In this document: positions 26,351 through 36,358 of the stretch, piece by piece
Layout: every line of letters begins with the position of its first letter
Numbering within the stretch: position 1 is the stretch's first letter
DNA from: Ruminiclostridium sp.
GTDB lineage: Bacteria > Bacillota > Clostridia > Oscillospirales > Ruminococcaceae
Assembly: GCA_016282095.1 (NCBI GenBank)
Contig: JAEEJW010000199.1
Location: 1-45,372 of the forward strand
Length of the DNA: 45,372 nt
Direction: 5' to 3'
Position numbers and translations under genes: made by a program
Notes under the pieces: generated by a model
What the model was told of the DNA's origin: nothing
Seen by the model: the letters and a program-made list of their open reading frames with translations, nothing else
Database searches by the model: none

Positions 26351-26379
26351 TTGACATTTGTATGTGTTTTTATTATAAT
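26351..26379 (+). promoter_or_regulatory. Promoter of the araC-like gene
   Basis: TTGACA (26351-26356), a 17-bp spacer and TATAAT (26374-26379), which is perfect consensus. Its -10 is shared, on the opposite strand, with the promoter of the arabinosidase arm. An AraC-type operator lies just downstream, so repression of its own gene is expected. Confidence 0.85.
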
Positions 26380-26401
26380 TGTATCATAGAATAAAAATCA
26401 A
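26372..26401 (-). promoter_or_regulatory. Promoter of the GH127-GH51-GGDEF arm
   Basis: On the minus strand, TTGATT (26401-26396), an 18-bp spacer and TATAAT (26377-26372). The -10 is the reverse reading of the symmetrical ATTATAAT used by the araC promoter. Spacing and box positions relative to the adjoining operator are the same as in the GH43 promoter at 27425-27454. Another TATAAT at 26288-26283 lacks a good -35. Confidence 0.65.
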
Positions 26402-26430
26402 TGGACAATATTCTTATAAATATGGAGGAT
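26398..26430 (-). promoter_or_regulatory. AraC-type operator copy 1 (tandem half-sites, 21-bp period)
   Basis: Read on the minus strand, the half-sites are ATCCTCCAT (from 26430) and ATTGTCCAT, 21 bp apart, joined by the shared linker text TATAAGAAT. It matches copy 2 at 28 of 33 positions. It abuts the -35 of the GH127 promoter and also covers the ribosome-binding site of the araC-like gene (GGAGG 26424-26428). Confidence 0.75.
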
Positions 26431-26434
26431 AATC

Positions 26435-27283
26435 TTGAACGAAGTGATATTATCGACTGCATATCAGCCGATCGTATGTGCCTGTGACTTTCTGGCGGCT
26501 TATGAGCCGTTCTATCATCTTGACCGTGTGCTTGAATTCAACGATCTTCTTTATGTTGTGGAGGGGACGATGTACGTTTCGGAGGACGGCACGGATTATG
26601 ATATCAACGAGGGCGAAATGCTTTTCCTCAAGCACCACATAAGACACTACGGCGTAAAGGAGACTCAGCGCGGTACGAAGTGGTACTACGCACACTTTTA
26701 TCTTGAGGAACCTGACGGAGATATACCGCGCTTTGAACCGAATTCCGCTCCGCTTGTGCTCAATCAGCCGCTGAAATATTACGAGCCTCTCCCGAAGAAA
26801 CTCACCGGACTGAAAGGCGGGTATATCGAAAGCAGATTTGCCGAGCTTGTGGATTACTGCCGCACGGGCGACGAACTGAAACGAATGCGGATAAACAGTA
26901 TGTTTTACCAGTTCCTTGCGGATATAGCTCTTGCTAAATATATGGAGAAAAACGACTACTCACTGTCTTGCCGCATCCGCTCATGGCTTGAAAAGCACTA
27001 TGCCGAGCCGTTCAACGCGGATAAACTCGAAAAGGAGTTCTATCTGAGCTACAAGCGCATGGCGGCTGTATTCAAGCAGGAGCAGGGCGTTACGATGCAG
27101 CAGTATCATACGGAACACCGTATGCAGGCTGCGGCCTTCCTGCTGCGGTCTACGCTGCTCCCGATCGGGGATATAGCGAACAGGCTCGGCTTTGAGGACA
27201 GACTGTATTTCAGCAGGTGCTTCCACGCTTTCAGCGGTACGTCGCCGAAAGAATACCGGCATTCGGCAAAAACGGATTATTAA
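26435..27283 (+). CDS. AraC-family transcription regulator
   Basis: A 282-residue regulator, probable sensor of arabinose or arabino-oligosaccharide. The N-terminal cupin domain (about 10-160; LYVVEGTMYVSEDGTDYDINEGEMLFLKHH) binds the ligand. Two helix-turn-helix motifs form the C-terminal AraC domain (about 185-280; FYLSYKRMAAVFKQEQGV and IGDIANRLGFEDRLYFSRCFHAFSGTSPKEYR). The TTG start at 26435 is supported by GGAGG six bases upstream; the next in-frame ATG would cut away part of the cupin domain. It sits between the two catabolic arms, and 33-bp tandem sites occur at both arm promoters. Activation of both arms and repression of itself is the expected pattern. Confidence 0.94.
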   Translation: MNEVILSTAYQPIVCACDFLAAYEPFYHLDRVLEFNDLLYVVEGTMYVSEDGTDYDINEGEMLFLKHHIRHYGVKETQRGTKWYYAHFYLEEPDGDIPRFEPNSAPLVLNQPLKYYEPLPKKLTGLKGGYIESRFAELVDYCRTGDELKRMRINSMFYQFLADIALAKYMEKNDYSLSCRIRSWLEKHYAEPFNADKLEKEFYLSYKRMAAVFKQEQGVTMQQYHTEHRMQAAAFLLRSTLLPIGDIANRLGFEDRLYFSRCFHAFSGTSPKEYRHSAKTDY

Positions 27284-27304
27284 GAAACAGACCTATACAT
27301 ATCC

Positions 27305-27368
27305 CGGCTCCGGAGGACTGTACAACATGGCAGAATTTGTCCGTACAGTTTTCCGGAGCCTGCTTTTT
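27305..27368 (+). terminator. Terminator after the araC-like gene
   Basis: GGCTCCGGA...ACTGTAC (27305-27322) pairs with GTACAGT..TCCGGAGCC (27343-27360), followed by TGCTTTTT. It isolates the regulator from the large operon. Confidence 0.85.
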
Positions 27369-27395
27369 GTAAGTAGCGTATAACTATACGAGACA

Positions 27396-27428
27396 ATTAT
27401 CCATATATATTAGAATATTATCCATTGA
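27396..27428 (+). promoter_or_regulatory. AraC-type operator copy 2 (tandem half-sites, 21-bp period)
   Basis: ATTATCCAT occurs at 27396-27404 and 27417-27425, exactly 21 bp apart, with linker TATTAGAAT. The second half-site overlaps the -35 box by one base, the usual place for an AraC-type activator. Confidence 0.8.
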
Positions 27429-27454
27429 AACATTACCAAAAACAGGTATATAAT
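27425..27454 (+). promoter_or_regulatory. Promoter of the arabinan import operon
   Basis: TTGAAA (27425-27430), an 18-bp spacer and TATAAT (27449-27454). It probably drives the 18-kb gene run that continues past the window end. Confidence 0.75.
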
Positions 27455-27512
27455 AAATACAGCGTAAATACATTGTCAGATAGTCTGCCATCCGGTTCGG
27501 AGGAGTATTGGA

Positions 27513-29123
27513 ATGAAAAATGAAATTATCAGGAGATCTGCTGCCCTTCTGGCAGTTGTACTTACAATTTCCGGCTGCGGCGTACAACCTGTATCGTCCG
27601 GGACCGAACAGACTCAGATACAGACGGAGGCTCCCACGGTGGAAAGAGATTATGATTTTACCGTAAATTTCGACAGCGTAAAGAAAGGCAATGTATCTGC
27701 AGGGCCGTCAGTTCATGATCCTTCCGTGCTGAAAGCGGACGGTAAATATTACATCTACGGTTCCCATATGTCCTGCGCATCATGCGACGACCTGAAGACA
27801 TGGCGGTTCGTGGCTGACGGATACCGCGCAAGCAACACAGTATACGGACAGATATATGATGTATATGATGAGGCCTTTGCCTATGCGGGCAGCCCTAAGA
27901 GCATCATTCCTACCGACAACGCGAAACAGGGCGGCGAGCACGTCTGGGCTCCCGATGTGATATACAACAAGTCAATGGGCAAGTATGTGATGTACTACTG
28001 CACATCTTCGACTTGGAATGCTTCGAATCTGTGCTACGGCATATCCGACAGCCCCGAAGGTCCCTTCGAGTGGCAGGGCGCACTGATATATTCGGGTTAT
28101 GACCGCGAGACCATAAAGGCCACCGATGTACTTGAATATGTCGATGAAGACTATGCAGAAGAGAACTACTTCAAGGGAAGAGAGTACAATTTCGACAGCT
28201 TCCCGAATGCTATCGACCCCGCCGTATTCTATGACGCGGACGGCAGGATGTGGATGGTGTACGGCTCATGGAGCGGCGGCATCTTCCTGCTGGAGCTCGA
28301 TGAAAAGACCGGAAAGGTGATACACCCGGCTGCCGACCCGGAAAACAGCGTTGACCCGTACTACGGAAAAAGGCTTTTCGGCGGCGGACATATGTCCATA
28401 GAAGGCCCGTATATACTTTATGACAAGGAAAGCGGATATTACTATCTGTTTGTTTCCTACGGCGGCCTCAATCGTGACGGCGGCTATCAGATACGCGTTT
28501 ACCGCAGCGACAGACCCGACGGAGAATATATCGATATGAACGGAAAAAACGCGGCAAAGGGCCTGAACCACGCGTATTTCGGTCTTAAACTCTCCGGCAA
28601 TTATATGCTGCCGAGCCTCTCTAAAGCGTATAAGGCTACCGGACACAACTCGGCACTCATCGACGATGACGGACGAAAATACATCGTTTATCATACACGC
28701 TTCGACGACGGCACAGAGAGACACTCGCCGAGAGTTCATCAGTTCCTTGTGAATGAAGAAGGCTGGCCGTGTATGCTGCCGTATCAGACCCAGGGAGAGA
28801 AAGTCTCCGCGACGGGCTACACGATGCAGGAGACCGCAGGCCGCTACTACTTTATAAATCAGGGAACGAAGATCGACAGCAAAGTAGCGCAGCCGGAGAT
28901 ACTCTATCTGAACGATGATGGCACAGCCGCGACCGAAAAGTCCTCCGGAACATGGACTATGCACGAGGGTACATATTATATGACCGTTACTCTCGGTGAA
29001 AAGACATACAGCGGAGTATTCTGCAAGATGCCCGATGAGGCGGGGACTCCCGTGATGACATTCTCTGCTGTCGGATATGATGAGAGCGTATGGGGTGTTA
29101 AATACCTTGAAAGTGCAGAATAA
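27513..29123 (+). CDS. GH43 endo-arabinanase-type lipoprotein
   Basis: A 536-residue surface lipoprotein enzyme that should cut alpha-1,5-L-arabinan. The lipobox is ISGC (lipidated Cys22). The five-bladed propeller carries Asp69 (VHDPSV, base), Asp235 (NAIDPAVF) and Glu297 (SIEGPYI, acid). GHNSAL with YIVYHTRF marks the arabinanase-type GH43 and its metal-site His. The C-terminal 90 residues (from about 445) are an extra beta domain as in the longer Bacillus arabinanase Abn2. Its position as first gene, ahead of the importers, fits cutting polymer at the cell surface to feed the transporters. GGAGG precedes the start. Confidence 0.92.
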   Translation: MKNEIIRRSAALLAVVLTISGCGVQPVSSGTEQTQIQTEAPTVERDYDFTVNFDSVKKGNVSAGPSVHDPSVLKADGKYYIYGSHMSCASCDDLKTWRFVADGYRASNTVYGQIYDVYDEAFAYAGSPKSIIPTDNAKQGGEHVWAPDVIYNKSMGKYVMYYCTSSTWNASNLCYGISDSPEGPFEWQGALIYSGYDRETIKATDVLEYVDEDYAEENYFKGREYNFDSFPNAIDPAVFYDADGRMWMVYGSWSGGIFLLELDEKTGKVIHPAADPENSVDPYYGKRLFGGGHMSIEGPYILYDKESGYYYLFVSYGGLNRDGGYQIRVYRSDRPDGEYIDMNGKNAAKGLNHAYFGLKLSGNYMLPSLSKAYKATGHNSALIDDDGRKYIVYHTRFDDGTERHSPRVHQFLVNEEGWPCMLPYQTQGEKVSATGYTMQETAGRYYFINQGTKIDSKVAQPEILYLNDDGTAATEKSSGTWTMHEGTYYMTVTLGEKTYSGVFCKMPDEAGTPVMTFSAVGYDESVWGVKYLESAE

Positions 29124-29409
29124 GAAAAAGCCGCCGCGAGAGGGATTCAGACGGCGCAAGAGCTCTTATTATGAAGGAATGACCAAAAAGCAGATAGCTG
29201 CGGATACGGCTAAAACGGCGCTCCGCTGGCTGCTGATAAGCGCGTTCCTGTTCGTGTACTGGTTTGTCATGCTGCTGCTGGTGTCGATGATACTTGTGAA
29301 CGTGTGGAAGACCAATATCACCGAGCTTATCATTTATTCCTGCATACTCGGCGGTATAAGCTCGCTTGTGTATGCTTATATGCTGGTACACAGGAAATTC
29401 TATTACTGA
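29107..29409 (+). CDS. Small two-span membrane protein of unknown function
   Basis: A protein of about 100 residues with a basic N-terminus (KKKPPREGFRRRK) and two hydrophobic segments (about 38-63 and 70-90 from the chosen start), ending in HRKFYY. I do not recognise the family. The start is uncertain: TTG 29107 has GGGGTG eight bases upstream and overlaps the GH43 gene end by 17 bases; GTG 29113 is also possible. It is followed after 32 bases by the solute-binding protein gene. It may be an assembly or accessory subunit of the importer, but nothing in the sequence proves that. Confidence 0.65.
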   Translation: MKVQNKKKPPREGFRRRKSSYYEGMTKKQIAADTAKTALRWLLISAFLFVYWFVMLLLVSMILVNVWKTNITELIIYSCILGGISSLVYAYMLVHRKFYY

Positions 29410-29441
29410 AACATGATCCCTGCGGGAGCGGAGGTAGAAAT

Positions 29442-32402
29442 ATGAACGGAAAGAAATCGGCGGGACGCCTTTCAAAACTGCTGGCGGCACTGCTAATGAT
29501 CTCGTTTGCGGATATAGCTGTTCCTGCGGACGCTGTCAATGCTCCCGCGGCTTCTTCCGCGTCCTCCGGTGTTTATGACAAGCAGTTGTTAAGTGAACGG
29601 ATATCCAATAATTACAGTAAGGTAAGCGTGGGATATACGGCGAAGGAATATAACGGCGAAGATATAAGCTTCGGATATTCCGGCGGTAATTCCGGTGCGC
29701 TGACTTCCGATACAATGGGCTATACCGGTGCGGAGAGCGTTCTTGATCTTCACGCGGGAGATAAAGCCGCATTTTCTGCCGATGTGGCGGAAAAAGCACT
29801 TTACGCGGTACGCTTCGACTACATATCCTACGATGATTCCGTACTGCCCGTGGAGTTCTCAATGGCACTCGATACAGAAGGTTCGTATCCGTTCTATGAG
29901 TGCCGCAATATAAAGCTGCGTTCTGAATGGATCCCGAAGTCCGAAAAGGCCTTCGACAGATACAACGATGAGGTTGTCACCGTTCCGGATAAAGCAGTGA
30001 AATGGCAGAGCGCGTATTTCACCGACAGCAGCGGCCGCCGTTCTGCGCCTCTGCTCATAGAGATGCCTGCCGGTCAGCATACCCTTTATTTCGAGGTAAA
30101 GAGCGGAAGCTTCCTGCTCGGCAGAGTGAGCCTTGCTGCCCCGGAAAGCATACCGGGATACAGCGGTGCCAGAACCGCCGACGGCAGTGAGCTCATAATG
30201 ATCGAGGGTGAGGATTATATCTGCTCCAACGAATCCTCGATACACGCTGTCGCGGAATTCGATGCGGGAGTTTCGCCCTACAAGGTGACCGATTCCGAGC
30301 TGAACTCCATAGATCCCGCTTCTTTCGATACTGCGGGTCAGTCGCTTACATACAGATTCAATGCCGCGGCTGCGGGATACTATTATATAGCGATGAATTA
30401 CAGTCAGGCCGACAAGACGGATTTCCCGGTTTTTATTGACGTGCGTATTGACGATAAAATACCCGATACCGCTTTTTCGGCGTGTGAAATGGCATATTCC
30501 ACAAATTACAGGATAAGTACGCTGTCCGATCATGACGGAAAAAAGCTCCCGGTTTATCTTGAACCCGGCGAGCACACGATCTCCTGCACTATAACACTCG
30601 ACCCTATATGCAATATCCTTGAATCCGTTGAGGAGATCATGGCGGGCGTAAACGACCTTGCCCTCGAAATAACAAAGGTGGCGGGAACAAACTCCGACAA
30701 GTACAGAGACCTGTCCCTCTCCCGCTATATACCTGATCTTGACACCAAACTGAGAGCCTACGCAGATGAGCTCACGGAGCTTGAAGCAGGCGCAAGACGT
30801 TTCACGGGCGGCAGCAACGTGGCTGTGATGTCCTCGATGCTGATCGCCGCGAACCAGCTCCGTTCACTGGCGGACAATCCCGACGAGATACCCTACCGCA
30901 TAGGCGAGCTTTCGTCAAGCACTAATTCGGTCAACCAGTATCTTGCCAATACGATAGACTCTCTGCTGAAAAACGGTCTTGCGATTGACCGTATATGGCT
31001 GTATCAGGAGGGCGCAAAGCTACCCGAGCCTCCCGGATTCTTTGAGGTGATATGGAAAGCGATAGAACGTTTCGTAGCGTCGTTCTTCGATCAGTCCTAC
31101 TCCGCTTCCAACATCGACCCGGAACACGTTCAGGTGTGGGTCAACCGTTCGAGTCAGTATGTGCAGGTCATGCAGAAGATGATCGACGAGTACTTCACTC
31201 CCGGTACCGGCATAGATGTGGATATAAGCATAATGCCGGACCAGTACAAACTGGTGCTTGCCAATTCATCGGGCAATGCTCCCGATGTGGCGACGGGAAT
31301 AAACTACACCATACCGTACGAACTCGCGATACGCGGAGCGCTGGCGGATATGGCGAAATACCCCGATTTTCAGAAGACTGCCTCGGTATATGAGCCCGGC
31401 TTCTTCCTGACCGGAACTATCGGTGAGTCGGTATATTCGATGCCGGAAACAATGAATTTCTGGGTGCTGGTGTACCGTTCCGATGTTCTCGAAAAGCTGG
31501 GGCTTTCTGTACCGGATACAATGCAGGACGTCATAGATATGCTGCCCGAACTTCAGATGCGCGGACTCAACTTCTACTATCCTACTGCCGGAATGAGAGC
31601 GATGCGCAACTTCCACGGCACCACACCTCTCATCGTACAGAGCGGCGGTGCGCTGTACTCGGGACTTGCGCAGGACGGCACAACGCTCGGCAGCGAGGCT
31701 TCTGTCAAGGGTTTCACAACGCTTACCGACCTGTTCACCGTATATGATATGCCGGTGGATATCGACAACTTCTATCAGCATTTCCGCAACGGCGACATAC
31801 CGATAGGGATCTGCGACTACGGTTCATACAATCTTATAAGCAACGCGGCTCCCGAGCTGGCCGGCTCATGGAACATAGCGATAGTCCCCGGTCTCGAACA
31901 GCCTGACGGCAGCATATCCCGCAACACCTGCGGCTGTGCGGAATCGACTGTCATATTCAGGAGCAGCGAAGAACGTGAAGCAAAGGCATGGGAATTCATA
32001 AAGTGGTGGTCTTCGACTCCGGTTCAGTCGGAGTTCGGTCAGACCATGCAGATCACCTACGGCGATGAATACCTGTGGACCACCGCAAATGTCGAGGCAT
32101 TTGAAAGACTGCCTCTTGACAGCTCCCACAAGAAAGTTATACTTGAATTTGCGAAGAACGTCATAGATGTGGCCCGCGTTCCCGGAACATATATGCTGGA
32201 ACGTGAGATAAGCAACGCTTTCAACTCCGTGGTCGTTGACGGCAAGAGCGCCCAGACCCGCATTGACGAGGCGGTGAAGGTGATAGACCGCGAAATGAAG
32301 CGCAAGCTGGAAGAATTCGGCTACATAGACAGTGAAGGGAATACGCTGATCGAATACCGTATCCCCGATATCAACAGTATCATGCCGATACTCGGAAGAT
32401 AA
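29442..32402 (+). CDS. Very large extracellular solute-binding protein (ABC importer 1)
   Basis: A 986-residue exported protein, more than twice the usual size for sugar-binding proteins. An N-terminal signal peptide (about 1-34) lacks a lipobox Cys. Residues 40-500 hold two beta-rich, carbohydrate-module-like regions (around [14 protein letters not shown]...DKAAFSADV and [15 protein letters not shown]) plus a helical linker. The MalE-like binding domain spans about 560-960 ([53 protein letters not shown]). I chose ATG 29442 because GGAGG precedes it and a signal peptide starts there. It lies directly ahead of MalF/MalG genes. How it stays at the cell surface is unclear. The added modules may bind arabinan chains. 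Confidence 0.88.
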   Translation: MNGKKSAGRLSKLLAALLMISFADIAVPADAVNAPAASSASSGVYDKQLLSERISNNYSKVSVGYTAKEYNGEDISFGYSGGNSGALTSDTMGYTGAESVLDLHAGDKAAFSADVAEKALYAVRFDYISYDDSVLPVEFSMALDTEGSYPFYECRNIKLRSEWIPKSEKAFDRYNDEVVTVPDKAVKWQSAYFTDSSGRRSAPLLIEMPAGQHTLYFEVKSGSFLLGRVSLAAPESIPGYSGARTADGSELIMIEGEDYICSNESSIHAVAEFDAGVSPYKVTDSELNSIDPASFDTAGQSLTYRFNAAAAGYYYIAMNYSQADKTDFPVFIDVRIDDKIPDTAFSACEMAYSTNYRISTLSDHDGKKLPVYLEPGEHTISCTITLDPICNILESVEEIMAGVNDLALEITKVAGTNSDKYRDLSLSRYIPDLDTKLRAYADELTELEAGARRFTGGSNVAVMSSMLIAANQLRSLADNPDEIPYRIGELSSSTNSVNQYLANTIDSLLKNGLAIDRIWLYQEGAKLPEPPGFFEVIWKAIERFVASFFDQSYSASNIDPEHVQVWVNRSSQYVQVMQKMIDEYFTPGTGIDVDISIMPDQYKLVLANSSGNAPDVATGINYTIPYELAIRGALADMAKYPDFQKTASVYEPGFFLTGTIGESVYSMPETMNFWVLVYRSDVLEKLGLSVPDTMQDVIDMLPELQMRGLNFYYPTAGMRAMRNFHGTTPLIVQSGGALYSGLAQDGTTLGSEASVKGFTTLTDLFTVYDMPVDIDNFYQHFRNGDIPIGICDYGSYNLISNAAPELAGSWNIAIVPGLEQPDGSISRNTCGCAESTVIFRSSEEREAKAWEFIKWWSSTPVQSEFGQTMQITYGDEYLWTTANVEAFERLPLDSSHKKVILEFAKNVIDVARVPGTYMLEREISNAFNSVVVDGKSAQTRIDEAVKVIDREMKRKLEEFGYIDSEGNTLIEYRIPDINSIMPILGR

Positions 32403-32419
32403 CAAGGAGGTGCTTGTTA

Positions 32420-33433
32420 ATGGAAGCACAGGCGAATACCGCGCAGACCGCGGCAATGCCGGCAAAAAAACGCAGAAAAAACAAGATCTCCCGGCGTGAG
32501 AACAACTGGCGCGGCTGGCTGTTCATAGGGCCTTATGCGCTCATCTTTTCGGTATTCATTCTTGTTCCTGTAGTTCTTGCTGTAATACTTTCATTCACCA
32601 ATTTCAACGCTATCCAGTTCCCGAAGTTCGTAGGGTTCCTCAACTATATAACTATCCTTACGAACGATGCGGAGTTTATGAAATATGTCCTCCCGAATAC
32701 CATCATTTATGCTGTTGTTGTAGGTATCGGAGGTTATATTCTTTCCTTCATTCTCGCATGGGCTTTGTGTAATCTTACAAAGCCCGTGCGGACCGTTTTT
32801 GCGCTGATTCTCTACTCTCCGAGTATGACAACCGGCGTAGCTATGACGGTACTGTGGAAGGTTATCTTTTCCGGCGATCAGGCAGGTCTCCTCAACAGCT
32901 GGCTCATGGAGCTGGGAGTTATCACGGAACCGATACTCTGGCTCACGGATGCGAGATACCTGCTTCCGATAGTAATAATCATAGGACTCTGGTCTTCAAT
33001 GGGTATAGGCTTCCTGAGCATGATAGCGGGTATTCTGAATACCGACGCGTCGCTGTATGAAGCCGCCTCCATCGACGGCATTACCAATCGTTTTCAGGAA
33101 ATGATCTACATAACCATACCGCAGATGAAGCCGCAGATGCTCTTCGCGGCGGTAATGGCGATAGTGGGTGCGTTCCAGAACGGTATGATAAGCTCTATGC
33201 TTGTAGGCAACCCCTCTCCGGGCTATGCCTCCCAGCTCCTCGTTAACCACATCGAGGACTACGGCTTCCTGCGCTACGAAATGGGCTATGCTGCGGCTAT
33301 ATCGGTAGTGCTTCTGCTTATAGTACAGCTTTTCAGCAAAGGCGCAAATGCACTTCTCACCGAAAAGGATCCTTACGGAAAGGCAAAATCGAAGCCCGTA
33401 AAGGTACAGACCGAAGGGAAGGTGATAAAATGA
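32420..33433 (+). CDS. Sugar ABC transporter permease 1, MalF type
   Basis: A 337-residue inner-membrane subunit with six predicted spans after a basic N-terminus ([14 protein letters not shown]). The EAA loop that docks the ATPase reads [15 protein letters not shown]...TIPQMKP. The first span begins at [14 protein letters not shown], typical of the MalF/UgpA group. AAGGAGGTG precedes ATG 32420. The stop overlaps the next start by four bases (ATGA), so the two permeases are made in step. Confidence 0.94.
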   Translation: MEAQANTAQTAAMPAKKRRKNKISRRENNWRGWLFIGPYALIFSVFILVPVVLAVILSFTNFNAIQFPKFVGFLNYITILTNDAEFMKYVLPNTIIYAVVVGIGGYILSFILAWALCNLTKPVRTVFALILYSPSMTTGVAMTVLWKVIFSGDQAGLLNSWLMELGVITEPILWLTDARYLLPIVIIIGLWSSMGIGFLSMIAGILNTDASLYEAASIDGITNRFQEMIYITIPQMKPQMLFAAVMAIVGAFQNGMISSMLVGNPSPGYASQLLVNHIEDYGFLRYEMGYAAAISVVLLLIVQLFSKGANALLTEKDPYGKAKSKPVKVQTEGKVIK

Positions 33434-34293
33434 AAGGCAGAAAAATAAACCCCAAACGCTTTGAGATAGGGCAGCTGAAGATAATTCTCCTCATACTCCC
33501 GCTCGTTATATTCATGGGTATGCCGATCATCTTTATCCTGAACCACGCGTTCAAGCCCATGGAAGAACTGTTCGCTTTCCCGCCCACGTTCTTCGTGAAG
33601 AACGCAACTCTTGAAAACTTTTCAAAGCTGATAAAATTCTCTGACAGCAGCGGCATACCGCTGAGCAGGTATCTCTTCAACAGCCTGATCGTCACGGCAG
33701 TGACTGTCGGACTTGCGCTGCTTCTCACTACGATGTCCGCGTTTGCCCTTGCGAAGATAAAGTTCAAGGGACGCAATATGCTTGCGAAGATCAATCAGGT
33801 AGCTATCATGTTCGTGAGCACGGCTGTGCTGATACCGAGATATCTGGTTATCTGCAAGCTGGGGCTTATCGACAATCTGCTCGCGCATATCCTCCCGCTG
33901 GTGGCTATGCCCGTGGCGCTGTTCCTTGTGAAGCAGTTCGTCGAACAGGTGCCGGACTCGCTGCTTGAAGCGGCGTATATGGACGGCGCGACCGACCTCG
34001 ATATATATCTGAAAGTCATCATGCCCATGATAAGACCGGCAGTGGCGACTGCCGCCATACTTGTGTTCCAGCAGGTATGGACGAACATGGAGACATCGAG
34101 CTACTTCTTCAGTGATGACAGCATGAAAACGCTGACATTTTACATGAACACACTTGTAAACGCGAACAATACCGTTGCCGGACAGGGTATGGCGGCTGCG
34201 GCTTCACTGATAATGTTCCTGCCTAACCTTATCCTGTTTATAATTTTACAGAACAAGGTAATGAACACAATGGCAAACTCCGGCATCAAGTAG
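33430..34293 (+). CDS. Sugar ABC transporter permease 1, MalG type
   Basis: A 287-residue inner-membrane subunit with six spans, partner of the preceding permease. The EAA loop is [24 protein letters not shown]. It has the usual MalG features: the [13 protein letters not shown] first periplasmic loop and a C-terminus ending shortly after the last span. No separate ATPase gene follows here, so the MsmX-type protein at the window end probably energises it. Confidence 0.94.
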   Translation: MKGRKINPKRFEIGQLKIILLILPLVIFMGMPIIFILNHAFKPMEELFAFPPTFFVKNATLENFSKLIKFSDSSGIPLSRYLFNSLIVTAVTVGLALLLTTMSAFALAKIKFKGRNMLAKINQVAIMFVSTAVLIPRYLVICKLGLIDNLLAHILPLVAMPVALFLVKQFVEQVPDSLLEAAYMDGATDLDIYLKVIMPMIRPAVATAAILVFQQVWTNMETSSYFFSDDSMKTLTFYMNTLVNANNTVAGQGMAAAASLIMFLPNLILFIILQNKVMNTMANSGIK

Positions 34294-34309
34294 AATTGGG
34301 GGAAAGAGT

Positions 34310-36358
34310 ATGCAAAAGCTGAAACGCCTTGCAGCGGCGCTGCTGACAGCGGTACTGATATGTATAACGCTGTCGGTCTCCGCGTATGCCGATACCCCTT
34401 ATGTCACATACACGATCAATGGCTACGGTCAGATACGTCAGACCCAGACCGCATATCTCGCTCACGCGACCATAACAAAATTCGGCGAGGCTTCACTCGC
34501 TTCTCCGAGCGATATATGCCTTGCCGATGACGGACTTATCTATATCGCGGATTCAGGAAACAAAAGAATAGTAGTGGGAAATGCCGAGGGTGAGCTTGTA
34601 CGGACTGTCGGCGAAGGTACGCTGAAAAATCCCCGCGGCGTATTCGTAACGGCTGACGGCAGCATATATGTGGCAGACCGTGACGCGGGAAAGATATTCA
34701 TTTTCGGCAGCGACGGGCAGCTTACCGGAGAATACGGGAAGCCCGCAAGTCCGCTGTACGGCGATGAGGTCAGCTTCCTTCCGATAAAGATAGTCGTGAA
34801 CAACGCCGGCATAATGTTTGCAGTGTGTGAATCCAACACAAACGGTATCGTTGAGATATCTCCCACCGATGGCGGTACCTTTCTCGGCTATTTCGGAACC
34901 AATTACGCTGCAACGAACCTTACTACGATAATTTACCGCATGATACTCACCGACGAGCAGAGAGCCAAAATGGTGAGCAATATACCGGCGACTCCTACCA
35001 ACCTGACCATCGACGAAAAGGGACTCATCTATACCGTTACGCGCGGTAACAGGAACGACACCTTAAAGCGCCTGAATATCGCCGGCACGAACATGATACA
35101 CAATACCGACGGCACTTATGCCGATACCCCGACATCCGTGGCTGCCGGCAATCATGATAACGTATATGTAGCGGACCAGCAGGGCTACATTTTCGAGTAC
35201 AATAACGAAGGTGAGATGATCTTCGTTTTCGGAGGCCCCGACGACGGTACTCAGCGTGTAGGCCTCTCCACAATGGTCAGCGGTATCGCGGTTGACAGTA
35301 ATGACCGCATCTATGTTCTCGATTCGGACAAGGCACAGGTACAGGTCTATCAGCCTACCGAATTCACCAATCTTCTGCATAGCGCGCTGTACCTTTATTC
35401 AAAGGGCCGCTATACCGAAGCGAAGGAACCGCTCACTTCGATACTGAAGATGAACTCCATGTTCGACTACGCCAACAAGGCTATGGGTCGCTGCTATTTC
35501 CGTGAGGAGAATTACGGCGAGGCCATGCGCTACGCCAGACTTGCGAAGGATTATTCCGGCTACTCGGACGCGTACTGGGAAATACGCAATGTATGGCTGA
35601 AAAATAACATAATCACCGTTATTCTGGTGATCGCAGCAATATTTGTTGTAATTAAGATCATAAAGGTACTTGACAAGAAGAAACAGATACTCGGCAGGCC
35701 GAGGGCCTTCGCCGGAAAGCTGCGCGAAAACCGGTTTGCTGACAACTTCTGCTACGCCTTCAGATTTATGAAGAAACCCGCGGATACCGCTTACGGTATT
35801 GCCGCCGAGGGCAGGGAAGGCTGGCTCATGCCGTCGCTCATGCTGCTGATATTCATGATAGAATTCATCATAAGCAAATATACCTGCGGTTTTCTGATGA
35901 AGACAGTCATGGACGGCAGATACGAAATACTCAGCGATATCGGCGCGATAATCGCCGTGGTAGCCGCAGTAACCGCCTGCACCTATCTCGTATGCACGAT
36001 CAATGAGGGTGAAGGCACGGTAAAGAAGATATACACGGCGATCTGCTACAGCCTTACGCCGTATATCATATTCATGCCGCTGAATTATGTGCTGTCGCAC
36101 GTTCTTACAAACAATGAGATATTCCTGACCACGATGCTGTCGGTACTGACTTACGGCTGGATCGCCGTGATCGCGTTCGTGGGACTTAAGGAGGTCAACA
36201 ACTTTACCGTAGGACAAACTGTGAAGGTGATACTTCTGACGCTGTTCGCGGCGCTCATACTCGCGCTTCTGATATTTATAATCTATGTTCTCTGGGCACA
36301 GGTGTTCGGTTTTATCGGAGCGCTGGTCGGTGAGGGGGTGTACAGACTTGGATACTAA
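34310..36358 (+). CDS. NHL-repeat / TPR / Yip1-domain membrane protein
   Basis: A 682-residue membrane protein of unknown biochemical role. The signal peptide spans about 1-28. Six or so NHL beta-propeller repeats follow (about 55-345; SPSDICLADDGLIYIADSGN and NPRGVFVTADGSIYVADRD are clear), then two TPR-like helices (about 350-425), a membrane span (about 430-450), and a Yip1-type domain with about five spans (about 510-680). The propeller would face outside, possibly binding glycan or an importer component. A Yip1 domain linked to NHL repeats between two importer cassettes is unusual. The gene overlaps the next by 11 bases and follows the MalG gene by 16 bases. Confidence 0.85.
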   Translation: MQKLKRLAAALLTAVLICITLSVSAYADTPYVTYTINGYGQIRQTQTAYLAHATITKFGEASLASPSDICLADDGLIYIADSGNKRIVVGNAEGELVRTVGEGTLKNPRGVFVTADGSIYVADRDAGKIFIFGSDGQLTGEYGKPASPLYGDEVSFLPIKIVVNNAGIMFAVCESNTNGIVEISPTDGGTFLGYFGTNYAATNLTTIIYRMILTDEQRAKMVSNIPATPTNLTIDEKGLIYTVTRGNRNDTLKRLNIAGTNMIHNTDGTYADTPTSVAAGNHDNVYVADQQGYIFEYNNEGEMIFVFGGPDDGTQRVGLSTMVSGIAVDSNDRIYVLDSDKAQVQVYQPTEFTNLLHSALYLYSKGRYTEAKEPLTSILKMNSMFDYANKAMGRCYFREENYGEAMRYARLAKDYSGYSDAYWEIRNVWLKNNIITVILVIAAIFVVIKIIKVLDKKKQILGRPRAFAGKLRENRFADNFCYAFRFMKKPADTAYGIAAEGREGWLMPSLMLLIFMIEFIISKYTCGFLMKTVMDGRYEILSDIGAIIAVVAAVTACTYLVCTINEGEGTVKKIYTAICYSLTPYIIFMPLNYVLSHVLTNNEIFLTTMLSVLTYGWIAVIAFVGLKEVNNFTVGQTVKVILLTLFAALILALLIFIIYVLWAQVFGFIGALVGEGVYRLGY

